Assembly (NCBI RefSeq): GCF_013407855.1 | Contig: NZ_JACBZH010000001.1 | Span: 558,001 to 622,000, forward strand | Direction: 5' to 3' | Source of the DNA: Actinopolymorpha rutila | GTDB lineage: Bacteria > Actinomycetota > Actinomycetes > Propionibacteriales > Actinopolymorphaceae | Length of the DNA: 64,000 nt | In this document: positions 9,224-16,563 of the stretch, piece by piece | How positions within the stretch are numbered: the first letter of the stretch is position 1 | Layout: every line of letters begins with the position of its first letter | The notes under the pieces: generated by a model | The model's database searches: none | Seen by the model: only the letters and a program-made list of their open reading frames with translations | Told to the model about the DNA's origin: nothing | Position numbers and translations under genes: made by a program

Positions 9224-9634
9224 GTGCTCAGCGCGAGCATGCGGGCAATCTTCGACCCCAGCTACGGCCTGCTGAAGGCGCTGCTCACCCCGCTCGGGGT
9301 CACCTCGCCGGCCTGGATGACCGACTCCGCGTGGGGGGCGGGTGCGTGGACGTTGTTCCGCCGGCTCACTTTGCCGCTGCTGTCGCCGGTGACGTTCTTC
9401 ATCGCCATCACCAGCGTCATCGGCACCTTCCAGGCGTTCGACATCATCGCGATCATGACCGGCGGTGGTCCGGGTGACGCGACGACAACTCTGTCCTGGT
9501 AGGTCTACCAGCAGGCATTCCAGGCGCTCGACGCCGGACACGCGGGCGCCGGAGCGATCGTGATGTTCGTGATCCTGTTGGCCATCACCGGTGCACAGGC
9601 GCGGATCATGGAACGAAGGGTGCACTACCGATGA
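9224..9634 (+). pseudogene. Remnant of a MalF-type sugar ABC transporter permease
   Basis: The frame encodes the end of a carbohydrate ABC permease: FDPSYGLLKALLTPLGV, then LFRRLTLPLLSPVTFFIA, QAFDIIAIMTGGGPGDATTT and, after a stop, VYQQAFQALDAGHAG through the C-terminal RRVHYR. Three lesions are visible. The first 150 or so residues are absent. Between DSAWG and AWTLFRR some 45 residues, including the cytoplasmic EAA loop that contacts the ATPase, are missing. A TAG at 9500-9502 stands where homologues have a tyrosine codon. The remnant ends in a TGA overlapping the ATG of the next permease (ATGA), preserving the operon layout. It cannot make a working permease. Confidence 0.88.
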
Positions 9635-10587
9635 GCGCCGTGGTCGGAAGCCGACGCGAGACGAGCAACAACACGGGCGGTCCGGGCACTCGGCGCGGCC
9701 CCCTCGGCCGCGGTGGCCTGTACGTGCTGTTGGTGGTGGTCGGCCTGGTGGCCGTCATCCCGATCTACTGGCTGCTCAGCGCCTCGGTCACCCCGTCGGG
9801 GGAGATCTTCCAGTTCCAGTGGTTCCCGCTGCACTGGGTGTGGGACAACTACCCCGCCGCCTGGGTCTCCGCGCCGTTCGGCCGGTTCTACGTCAACTCG
9901 ATCGTGGTCACCCTGGCCGGTGCGCTGATCCAGATCTGCGTCGCGGTGTTGTCGTCGTACGCCTTCGCCTATCTGCGCTTCCCGGCCAAGAACCTCGTGT
10001 TCCTGATCTTCCTGGGCGCCATGATGGTGCCCGGCGCCGCCGTCCTGCTGCCCAACTACCTCACGATCGCCAACCTCGGCTGGGTCAACACCTACGCCGG
10101 ACTGGTCATCCCCGGAGTGGGCAGCGTGTTCGCGATGTTCCTGCTACGCCAGCACATGATGACGCTGCCGGGCGAGGTGAGCGAGGCGGCCAAGGTCGAC
10201 GGTGCCGGCCACCTGCGGATCCTGTGGAGCATCATCCTGCCGATGTCGCGCCCGATGGTCGTGACCGTCGTCGTCATCGCGCTGGTGGAGAAGTGGAACG
10301 ACTTCATCTGGCCGCTGGTCGCCACGAGCACCGACTCGATGCGCACCCTGCCGGTCGGGCTGCTGATGCTGAAGAACGTCGAGGGTTTCACCAACTCTCG
10401 CAGACGCCCTACACCCCGGCCGACGGTGTGTGGACCAACCACGACGGCCTGGAGCTTCGCAACATCGTCGCGCTGGGGTGCGGTGATGGCGGCGACGGTG
10501 TTCGTCGTCCTGCCGCCGCTGGTGGTGTTCTTCTTCGCGCAGCGGCAGATCATCGCGGGGCTCACCCAGGGCGCAACGAAGGATTGA
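9631..10587 (+). CDS. MalG-type sugar ABC transporter permease with a compensated frameshift
   Basis: A 318-residue inner-membrane permease with a 29-residue polar N-terminus, six expected membrane spans and the EAA loop SEAAKVDGAGHLRILWSIIL (about 187-206), which docks the ATPase. Residues about 256-283 are foreign: the expected loop LSQTPYTPADGVWTNHDGLE is encoded in another frame from 10395, and the original frame resumes near 10480 in GAVMAATVFVVLPPL. Two compensating indels therefore replace about 28 residues in the outer loop before the last span. The protein may still fold, but its partner permease and binding protein are destroyed, so it is probably non-functional. No ATPase gene is present. 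Confidence 0.8.
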   Translation: MSAVVGSRRETSNNTGGPGTRRGPLGRGGLYVLLVVVGLVAVIPIYWLLSASVTPSGEIFQFQWFPLHWVWDNYPAAWVSAPFGRFYVNSIVVTLAGALIQICVAVLSSYAFAYLRFPAKNLVFLIFLGAMMVPGAAVLLPNYLTIANLGWVNTYAGLVIPGVGSVFAMFLLRQHMMTLPGEVSEAAKVDGAGHLRILWSIILPMSRPMVVTVVVIALVEKWNDFIWPLVATSTDSMRTLPVGLLMLKNVEGFTNSRRRPTPRPTVCGPTTTAWSFATSSRWGAVMAATVFVVLPPLVVFFFAQRQIIAGLTQGATKD

Positions 10588-10606
10588 CGGCGGCATGAGG
10601 AGAAGC

Positions 10607-10682
10607 ATGACGGGGAACGACATGTCGCGGTGGAGCCGCCGGTGACCTGATCGAGGAGAGCTACACCAGGCACTACAAGTAG
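10607..10682 (+). pseudogene. Deletion scar of a Tat-exported solute-binding protein gene
   Basis: Following the permease, an AGGAG precedes an ATG opening MTGNDMSRWSRR and then a stop. This looks like the twin-arginine start of a lipoprotein-type binding protein (MSRWSRRD is common at such starts). One base out of frame, the sequence continues as DLIEESYTRHYK and a stop, which reads like a protein C-terminus. The simplest reading is that the whole centre of a sugar-binding protein gene was deleted, joining its first and last codons. The identity of the C-terminal piece is inferred from position, not from a recognised motif. Confidence 0.5.
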
Positions 10683-10751
10683 CCGCTGGCAGCTGTCGGC
10701 TCGCGGTGCCCCGGCCGGCAACCCGGCCCGGGCACCGCGCTCAGCCGGCCG

Positions 10752-11519
10752 TCAGGACAGCGGCAGCCAGCGGAGCACGTCCTGGATCTTGCGGTCCCAC
10801 AGGCCCCACTCGTGCTCGCCGGGCTCGAACTCCACGGTGACGGGCACGTCCAGGCGGTGGGCGGTGTCGACGAACGCGTGGTTGTGGTGCATCAGGCCGT
10901 CCTCGGTGCCACACGAGACGTGCAGCGCCGGCAGTTGCCGACCCGACTTCGCGGTCTGTTCCAGCAACCACAGCAGGTCGTTGTCGGTCCCGCGCACCTC
11001 GCCGCCGAAGACCCGGTCCATGAGTTCGGGCCGGCCCTCCCGCATACCGGGGTTGGCGACGTCGAGAGCCCCGGACAGGCTGGCCGCCGCCGCGAAGCGT
11101 TCCGGCTGGCGCAAGGCCCACTTGACGGCGCCGTACCCGCCCATCGACAGGCCCGCAACGAACGTGTCCTCGCGCCGGGTGGACACCTTGAAGAACCGGT
11201 CGACGAGTGAGGGAAGCTCCTCCGACAGGAACGTCCAGAAGCGGTTGCCGTGCGCCTCGTCGGCGTAGAAGCTGCGGTGCACCGCCGGCATCACGACCGC
11301 GAGGCCGAGCGTGGAGACGTAGCGTTCGATGGACGTACGCCGCAGCCAGATGGTGTCGTCGTCACTGAGGCCGTGCAGCAGGTAGAGGACGGGGGCTCCG
11401 CTCTCGCGCGCGGCGCCGGACATCCCGATCTGGGTGGTCGTCTCCTGCGGCAGGATCACCGTCATCGAGGTGCTGAGCTCGAGTGCCTCGGAGAAGAAGT
11501 CGCAACGCATCAACGCCAT
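10752..11519 (-). CDS. Esterase D/tributyrin esterase-type alpha/beta hydrolase
   Basis: A 255-residue cytoplasmic serine hydrolase of the putative esterase family (S-formylglutathione hydrolase/EstA-like). The nucleophile elbow is GLSMGGYGA (Ser125). The acid is in SCGTEDGLM (Asp207) and the histidine in GEHEWGLW (His236). LYLLHGLSDDDTIWLRR near residue 45-60 forms the oxyanion hole region. MALMRCDFFSEALELSTSM is the usual N-terminus, and an AAGGA sequence about 10 nt upstream supports the ATG at 11519. The likely role is hydrolysis of short-chain esters. Confidence 0.88.
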   Translation of the reverse strand: MALMRCDFFSEALELSTSMTVILPQETTTQIGMSGAARESGAPVLYLLHGLSDDDTIWLRRTSIERYVSTLGLAVVMPAVHRSFYADEAHGNRFWTFLSEELPSLVDRFFKVSTRREDTFVAGLSMGGYGAVKWALRQPERFAAAASLSGALDVANPGMREGRPELMDRVFGGEVRGTDNDLLWLLEQTAKSGRQLPALHVSCGTEDGLMHHNHAFVDTAHRLDVPVTVEFEPGEHEWGLWDRKIQDVLRWLPLS

Positions 11520-11554
11520 TGGCGGAGGTCCTTCACTGTGGCCGGAAAACACGA

Positions 11555-11588
11555 CGCTGGCAGCCTTCCCGAAGGAAGGCTGCCAGCG
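11555..11588 (-). terminator. 15-bp perfect hairpin, intrinsic-type terminator
   Basis: CGCTGGCAGCCTTCC (11555-11569) and GGAAGGCTGCCAGCG (11574-11588) form a perfect 15-bp stem with a CGAA loop. On the minus strand the stem is followed by TCGTGTTTTCC, giving a short U-run. It lies just downstream of the small membrane protein gene and upstream of the esterase start, so it probably terminates the former. Confidence 0.8.
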
Positions 11589-11656
11589 CAACGGCCGAAC
11601 CCGGTCGCCCCCAGGTGATCTGTGGGAGAGCCGGTTGGCTCACAAAGCTGCTCGGG

Positions 11657-11812
11657 TCAGAACCAGACCTTCCGGCCGCCGACCGGACGGCCGATGGCGC
11701 CCAGGATGAAAAGCACCACTCCGATGACCAGCAGGATGATGCCGATGGTCGAGAGGATCGAGATGCCCAGGGCAAAGCCCAGGATCGTGAGGATGATGCC
11801 GAGGATGATCAC
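11657..11812 (-). CDS. Small hydrophobic DUF6131-type membrane protein
   Basis: A 51-residue protein beginning with GTG at 11812. It is almost entirely hydrophobic: MIILGIILTILGFALGIS, a short polar turn, then IGIILLVIGVVLFILGAIG and a basic tail RPVGGRKVWF. This two-helix hairpin with the GRPVGGRKxWY-like tail is the pattern of the small actinobacterial DUF6131 family, function unknown. A GAGG lies 8 nt before the GTG. It is followed by a strong hairpin, so it looks like a single-gene transcript. Confidence 0.78.
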   Translation of the reverse strand: MIILGIILTILGFALGISILSTIGIILLVIGVVLFILGAIGRPVGGRKVWF

Positions 11813-12311
11813 AGTTACAGCCTCATCTTTCTAGGGGGTCACCGGTCCGGCTGGCTTACCGATCCGTACCGGATTTTCGGTGCTGCAGCGTATCCGTCTT
11901 CTGAGCTTGTGTCCGGAGTTCGTTTCCAGACTGTGATCATTGCGCCTGCGACCAGCAGTGGCGACCACCGTCCGCGTGTGGTTCGGGTAGGAACCGCGAC
12001 CCGCGCGACGCCTCGGCGTACTCGTGGTGACGTGCCGCGCCCGCACGTGGCCGCATTCCGCTCTTCCTCCGCCACCCGTCGCCCGGAGGTCTCCCGGACC
12101 GCCACCGCGCCCGGGCACCGGGCATGTACGCCGACCTGGTGATGGGCGAACCGGGAGTACTGGTGGCGCCCGCCACCCGCACTACGTCGAGGAGGTCCGG
12201 CCCGCCTGCTGCCAGGAGCTGTGACCAGGCCGTTCGACGCCGTGTCCCACGACGTGGGAACAAACTTTGCCAAATGTCGAATCTCCGGACAACTTCTCGA
12301 GGGTGCCGGTG
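11813..12311. other. Non-coding stretch, no gene recognised
   Basis: About 500 nt without a convincing gene on either strand. Open frames exist but are arginine/proline-rich out-of-phase translations with no start support. The left part (11870-11960) is less GC-rich than its surroundings and could hold the promoter of the small membrane protein gene. The right part runs into the promoter and leader of the NlpC/P60 gene. Confidence 0.5.
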
Positions 12312-12340
12312 TTGATTGATCACGATGCGGTCACTATGGT
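12312..12340 (+). promoter_or_regulatory. Candidate promoter for the riboswitch-NlpC/P60 transcript
   Basis: TTGATT (12312-12317) and TATGGT (12335-12340) are separated by exactly 17 nt, in an AT-richer island about 50 nt upstream of the riboswitch. This is a plausible housekeeping promoter, but no transcript start is known. Confidence 0.45.
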
Positions 12341-12392
12341 CTCCATCAGATATCTGTCCAGTTTGAGTCGGCCGTCCTGGTCGGCGCAGATG

Positions 12393-12570
12393 TCTCGCTT
12401 AGTCCCTGTTGGGTCGGTCCACGGTGGATCGATCCTGCGGGGAGCCGGGGAACCACGTGTTTTCTGGGGTGAATCGGCAGGCGCGACGGTCGCAGGTTGA
12501 CCGCCAAGCCCGCCGTAGGGCAACTTCCCGGCCCGAACCCGTCAGCTCACCCGGTAGGCGTTGAGGAAGA
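12393..12570 (+). promoter_or_regulatory. ydaO/yuaA-type c-di-AMP riboswitch
   Basis: The leader contains the conserved blocks of the cyclic di-AMP riboswitch in order: CGCTTAGTCC at the 5' side, GGGGAGCCGGGGAACCA, TGGGGTGAATC, then after a variable arm CCCGAACCCGTCAGCTCACC and TAGGCGTTGAGGA. The last block merges into the ribosome-binding region GAGGAAGAAAGG of the downstream NlpC/P60 gene. This class in actinobacteria commonly controls cell-wall hydrolases and generally switches expression off when c-di-AMP is high. Confidence 0.92.
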
Positions 12571-12583
12571 AAGGCACCCGCCT

Positions 12584-13717
12584 GTGACAACCCGCAGGGC
12601 CCGATCAGGGCGTGCGTTGTTCGTCGTCGGCACCACCACGGCCACCCTGGCCGCTCTGGTCGCGCTTCCGGGTTCGAGCAGCTACGCCGAGCCGTCGACG
12701 CGCAGCATCAGCGAGGTCCGGCAGCAGGTCGACGATCTGTACGCGAAGGCTGAGAAAGTCACCGAGCAGGCCAACGAGCTGGGTGACAAGATGACGGTCA
12801 TCAACCGCCGGGTCCGCAGCCTCGACGCCGACGTCTCCCGCCAGCAGCAGCGCGTGAGCGCACTGCGTGGCAACATCGGCCAGTTCGCCGCGGCCCAGTA
12901 CCGCGCCGGCAACGTCGACATGACCGCCCAGCTCGCGGTCTCGAAGGATCCGAACGAATACCTCGCCCGGATGCGCACGGTCAAGGTCGTCGACGCTCAG
13001 CAGGGCGACATGCTCCGGCAGCTGCAGGAGGGCCAGAAGCGGCTCGCCGAGCAGCGTGCAGCCCGGTCGGCGGAGCTCGCGAGCTACCGCGAGGCCAAGA
13101 GCCAGGCCGACGCCCGCCGGAAGACCGCGCTGAAAAACGCCGCCGAGGCCAAGGCCCTCCTCGCACGCCTCACCGCCGAGCAGAAGCGGCGCATCGCTGC
13201 CGCCGAACGCGCGGCCCAGGAGAAGGCCGCCCGCGAGCAGGCCGCGCGGGAGAAGGCGCAGGCACGTTCGACTCGCGGCAGCGGCAGCGGTGGTCGCACC
13301 ACGCCGAAGTCCGACCTCCCGTCCAACCCGGGTCCCGCCCCCAGGCCCGCTCCGGTACCCTCCGGCAGTGGCCGTGGCGCGACCGCGCTGGCGTTCGCCA
13401 AGGCCCAGCTCGGAGAGCCGTACGTCTTCGGTGCGGACGGCCCCAACAGCTGGGACTGCTCGGGCCTCACCATGGGCGCGTGGAGATCGGCCGGCGTCTC
13501 GCTGCCCCACTCCTCGCGTTCGCAGTACGCCATCTCCACCAAGATCTCCAAGTCCCAGCTGCAGCCCGGTGACCTGGTGCTCTTCTACAGCGACCGTCAC
13601 CACGTGGGCATCTACGCGGGCAACGGCATGGTCATCCACGCGCCGCGCCCGGGCAAGACGGTCGAGTACATCAAGATGAAGTACATGCCCTACGCCGGAG
13701 CGGTGCGGCCCGGCTAG
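12584..13717 (+). CDS. Secreted NlpC/P60 peptidoglycan endopeptidase
   Basis: A 377-residue exported protein. A signal peptide (about 1-35, basic start, hydrophobic VVGTTTATLAALVALPG, cleavage near SYA) is followed by a long coiled coil (about 40-225, Lys/Glu/Ala/Arg-rich) resembling RipA/RipC-type hydrolases, a Pro/Gly/Ser linker (230-263) and an NlpC/P60 domain. The catalytic cysteine is in SWDCSGL (Cys292), the histidine in HHVGIYAG (His340), and the third residue in VIHAPRPG (His352). It cleaves peptide stems of peptidoglycan during division or growth. GTG at 12584 is chosen because it follows the riboswitch Shine-Dalgarno; an upstream in-frame ATG would lie inside the riboswitch. Confidence 0.93.
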   Translation: MTTRRARSGRALFVVGTTTATLAALVALPGSSSYAEPSTRSISEVRQQVDDLYAKAEKVTEQANELGDKMTVINRRVRSLDADVSRQQQRVSALRGNIGQFAAAQYRAGNVDMTAQLAVSKDPNEYLARMRTVKVVDAQQGDMLRQLQEGQKRLAEQRAARSAELASYREAKSQADARRKTALKNAAEAKALLARLTAEQKRRIAAAERAAQEKAAREQAAREKAQARSTRGSGSGGRTTPKSDLPSNPGPAPRPAPVPSGSGRGATALAFAKAQLGEPYVFGADGPNSWDCSGLTMGAWRSAGVSLPHSSRSQYAISTKISKSQLQPGDLVLFYSDRHHVGIYAGNGMVIHAPRPGKTVEYIKMKYMPYAGAVRPG

Positions 13718-13745
13718 GCCGCGCACCTCTCCGCGCCCCCCGAAC

Positions 13746-13796
13746 CACGACAGGCGTTGATGCCGGAACCCCCCGCTGGCGTCAGCGCCTGTCGTG
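13746..13796 (+). terminator. Hairpin terminator after the NlpC/P60 gene
   Basis: CACGACAGGCG (13746-13756) and CGCCTGTCGTG (13786-13796) are a perfect 11-bp inverted repeat. The sequence between them continues pairing with several G-U pairs, giving a stem of about 20 bp around a C-rich loop. It stands 28 nt after the stop codon. Confidence 0.7.
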
Positions 13797-13951
13797 CTGT
13801 CCTGCGACACCTGCGTTCGGTCCCTCTGCGGTCACTCGGCGACGCGAAATCGTGCGTCCACCGATGACTTCGGGCGACGTGGACGGTCCATACACCGACA
13901 CGTTCGTACCGCCCGCGCCATGGCGGGCCGCCAGAAGGGGAACCCCAGCTC

Positions 13952-14374
13952 ATGACCACGCACGAAGTCCGGTCCACCGTCGCACCGCACCGCTCCCGCG
14001 CACTCACCGTCGCCCTGTGGGTCCTTCAGGTCCTGCTGGCGGCGGTGTTCCTGTCCGCTGCCTACTCCAAGCTGTCCGGCGACCCGGCGCAGGTGCAGGG
14101 CTTCGAGGCCATCGGGTTCGGCCAGTGGTTCCGCTACCTCACCGGTGCCTGTGAACTCGCCGGCGCGATCGGCCTGCTGGTCCCGCGACTTTGTGGCCTC
14201 GCCGCGATCGCCCTGGTGGGACTGATGGTCTGCGCCACGCTCACCAACCTGTTCCTGATGCCGGGCATGGCCGTGATGGCGATCCTCACTGTGGCGCTGG
14301 GCATCCTCCTCGGGGTGGTCGCGCGGGCGCGGTGGGCGGACACCAGGGAGCTACTCGCCCGGTTCCGTCGTTGA
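13952..14374 (+). CDS. DoxX-like membrane protein
   Basis: A 140-residue protein with four hydrophobic helices and the DoxX family pattern: LLAAVFLSAAYSKLSGDP in the first helix, GFGQWFRYLTGACELAGAIGLLVP in the second, then two further spans and a basic C-terminus. DoxX proteins are small inner-membrane proteins connected in some bacteria with thiosulfate-quinone or redox stress functions; here the role is unknown. AAGGGGA lies about 10 nt before the ATG. Confidence 0.85.
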   Translation: MTTHEVRSTVAPHRSRALTVALWVLQVLLAAVFLSAAYSKLSGDPAQVQGFEAIGFGQWFRYLTGACELAGAIGLLVPRLCGLAAIALVGLMVCATLTNLFLMPGMAVMAILTVALGILLGVVARARWADTRELLARFRR

Positions 14375-14402
14375 CCCGAACGAGGGAGTTGACCCGAACG
14401 AG
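14371..14402 (+). repeat. Short tandem duplication between doxX-like and methyltransferase genes
   Basis: GTTGACCCGAACGAG occurs twice about 19 nt apart, the first copy containing the doxX-like stop codon and the second providing the AGAGGAAG ribosome-binding region of the methyltransferase. It is a direct duplication that created or extended the intergenic leader. Confidence 0.6.
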
Positions 14403-14416
14403 AGGAAGTGGGCCGG

Positions 14417-15109
14417 ATGGAAGTTCGACGGCGTGAGGGTTACCACGGGACCGGCCCGGGCGCGATCACACCGGACGGCTGCGCGGTGGAGCTCTACAGC
14501 AGGATCCCGGTGGACGGCTCGCCCGACCTCATCGCCCGGTCGGTGCCGGCCGGCGCCACGATCCTCGAGCTCGGCTGCGGCGTCGGCCGGATGACCCACC
14601 CCCTGCTCGAGCACGGGTTCACGGTGACCGCCGTCGACGAGTCCCCGGAGATGCTGGAACGCGTTCGGGGAGCCCGCACGGTGCTCAGCCCGATCGAGTC
14701 GTTGGACCTCGGCGAGCACTTCGACGTCGTGCTGCTGGCGTCGTTCCTGGTGCACGCCGGCTCGGAGGAGGTCCGCCGCGGGTTGCTGCGTACCTGCCTG
14801 CGGCACCTGGCGCCGGGCGGATGCGTGCTGATCCAGCGGGAGGGCCGGGACTGGCACGACGTGGTCCCCCGGGAGCGCCCGATCGGCGACGGGGTCGCCC
14901 GGGTCGTCTCGTCCGACCCGGTCGGCCCCGGCGTCAACTCGGTGCTTTTCGAGTACGCCTTCCCCGACGTGGTGTGGACGCAGACGTTCCTGTCCCGGCC
15001 GCTGTCCACGGAGCAGTTCGAGCAGGCGCTGGCCGAGGTGGGGCTGCGGGTGGACGCCTACCTCACCGACGACGGAACGTGGGTACGCGCCGTCCCGGCG
15101 ACGACCTGA
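14417..15109 (+). CDS. Class I SAM-dependent methyltransferase
   Basis: A 230-residue Rossmann-fold methyltransferase. Motif I is ATILELGCGVGRMTHPLL, followed by VTAVDESPEMLERV (motif II acidic residue) and FDVVLLASFLVHAG and LRHLAPGGCVLIQREG (motifs IV and post-IV). The substrate is unknown; the C-terminal part with WTQTFLSRPLSTEQFEQAL is typical of small-molecule methyltransferases. ATG at 14417 is preferred to a GTG 9 nt upstream because AGGAAG is properly spaced only for the ATG. Confidence 0.87.
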   Translation: MEVRRREGYHGTGPGAITPDGCAVELYSRIPVDGSPDLIARSVPAGATILELGCGVGRMTHPLLEHGFTVTAVDESPEMLERVRGARTVLSPIESLDLGEHFDVVLLASFLVHAGSEEVRRGLLRTCLRHLAPGGCVLIQREGRDWHDVVPRERPIGDGVARVVSSDPVGPGVNSVLFEYAFPDVVWTQTFLSRPLSTEQFEQALAEVGLRVDAYLTDDGTWVRAVPATT

Positions 15110-15116
15110 CCGAAGC

Positions 15117-15413
15117 TCAGCCGCCCGCCATGGCGCCGACCACCAGGAACGGCTCGGCGCCTTCGGCCACCTCGCCGGGCAACGGCTTGTCGGGGTCGTC
15201 GTGGGAGAGGTCCTGCTGGCAGGCGAAGAAGCGGACGAACGCGCGCCGGCGCCGTGTCTTCGGGTCGCGGATCGTGCCCCGCAGCATCGGGTAGCGGGCC
15301 TCCAGCGCGTCCAGCACCAGCGCCTGCGTCGGCTCGCCCGGCACCTCCAGCCGCACCTCGCGCTCCGCCCCCGACAGGGTGCGCAGGTGCGCGGGGAGCA
15401 CGACGCGGATCAT
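15117..15413 (-). CDS. ThiS/MoaD-type ubiquitin-like protein with C-terminal Gly-Gly
   Basis: A 98-residue protein with the beta-grasp sulfur-carrier pattern: [14 protein letters not shown] at the start, [22 protein letters not shown] in the helix, and a C-terminus ending in GAMAGG. A terminal Gly-Gly is the site of adenylation and thiocarboxylation in ThiS/MoaD. It overlaps the upstream propeller gene by 4 nt (ATGA), so the two are translated together. No ThiF/MoeB-like activating enzyme or molybdopterin gene is adjacent, so a standard MoaD role is not certain. It is slightly longer than ThiS because of an inserted basic/acidic loop ([17 protein letters not shown]). Confidence 0.82.
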   Translation of the reverse strand: MIRVVLPAHLRTLSGAEREVRLEVPGEPTQALVLDALEARYPMLRGTIRDPKTRRRRAFVRFFACQQDLSHDDPDKPLPGEVAEGAEPFLVVGAMAGG

Positions 15414-16525
15414 GGCAGGGTCTGGACTTCGACGGACAGGACCGCCGGCAGGTCGCGCACGATCGGCGCCCAGCTGTCGCCGGCGTCGGCCGAGGCGTAG
15501 ACCTGGCCACCGGTCGTACCGAAGTAGACACCGCAGGAGTCCAGCGAGTCGACCGCCATCGCGTCCCGCAGGACGTTGACGTAGCAGTGGCTCTGCGGGA
15601 GCCCCTTGCTCAGCGGCTCCCAGTCGTTGCCGCCGGTGCGGCTGCGGTAGACGCGCAGCTTTCCCTCGGGCGGGAAGTGGTGGGAGTCGCTGGTGATCGG
15701 GACGACGTAGACGGTCTCCGGCTCGTGCGCGTGAACGTCGATCGGGAAGCCGAAGTCGGTGGGCAGGTTGCCGCTGATCTCGTACCACGTGTCGCCGGCA
15801 TCGTCGCTGCGCATGACGTCCCAGTGCTTCTGCATGAACAGCACGTCCGGGCGGGACGGGTGCATCGCGAGGCGGTGGACGCAGTGCCCGACCTCGGCGT
15901 CCGGGTCGGGGATGCCTTCGGACTTCAGGCCGCGGTTGATCGGCTTCCAGGTCTTGCCGCCGTCGTCGGTGCGGAACGCCCCGGCGGCGGAGATCGCCAC
16001 GAAGATCCGCTCGGGGTCGGTGGGGTGCAGCAGGATCGTGTGCAGGCACATGCCGCCGGCGCCGGGCTGCCAGTGGGGCCCGGAGCCGTGGCCGCGCAGG
16101 CCGGACAGCTCACCCCAGGTCTGGCCGCCGTCGGTGCTGCGGAACAACGCGGCGTCCTCGACCCCGGCGTAGACCGTGTCGGGATCGGTCGGGGAAGGCT
16201 CGAGGTGCCACGCCCGGGCGAACTCCCAGGGGTGCGGGGTGCCGTCGTACCACTGGTGGGTGCCCGGCGTGCCGTCGTAGCTGAAGTCGTTGCCGGCCGG
16301 CTGCCAGGTCTTTCCGCCATCGTCGGAACGCTGGATCACCTGGCCGAACCAGCCGCTGGTCTGCGATGCGTACAGCCGGTCGGGATCGGCGGGCGACCCC
16401 TTCACGTGGTAGATCTCCCAGCCCGGGAAGTGGGGACCGCTGACGTCCCAGTCTTCACGCCGGCCGTCGGAGGTGAGGATGAAGGCGCCCTTGCGGGTGC
16501 CGACCAGAACGCGTACGCCGCTCAC
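15410..16525 (-). CDS. BNR/Asp-box beta-propeller protein
   Basis: A 371-residue protein with no signal peptide, made of repeated Asp-box blades: [32 protein letters not shown] and SADAGDSW. The sequence begins with [18 protein letters not shown], a common start for intracellular sialidase-like/WD40-YVTN propellers of actinobacteria. There are no sialidase catalytic residues that I can recognise. It is translationally coupled to the ThiS-like gene, which suggests a shared process rather than glycan hydrolysis. Confidence 0.85.
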   Translation of the reverse strand: MSGVRVLVGTRKGAFILTSDGRREDWDVSGPHFPGWEIYHVKGSPADPDRLYASQTSGWFGQVIQRSDDGGKTWQPAGNDFSYDGTPGTHQWYDGTPHPWEFARAWHLEPSPTDPDTVYAGVEDAALFRSTDGGQTWGELSGLRGHGSGPHWQPGAGGMCLHTILLHPTDPERIFVAISAAGAFRTDDGGKTWKPINRGLKSEGIPDPDAEVGHCVHRLAMHPSRPDVLFMQKHWDVMRSDDAGDTWYEISGNLPTDFGFPIDVHAHEPETVYVVPITSDSHHFPPEGKLRVYRSRTGGNDWEPLSKGLPQSHCYVNVLRDAMAVDSLDSCGVYFGTTGGQVYASADAGDSWAPIVRDLPAVLSVEVQTLP

Positions 16526-16563
16526 TGTGTACTCCTTCGTCGCGGCCCGAGCCGCTGAACCGT

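Noticed and set aside
11839..12273. 144-codon minus-strand open frame upstream of the riboswitch
   Set aside because: No ribosome-binding site, no recognisable motif, and it overlaps other equally long meaningless frames.
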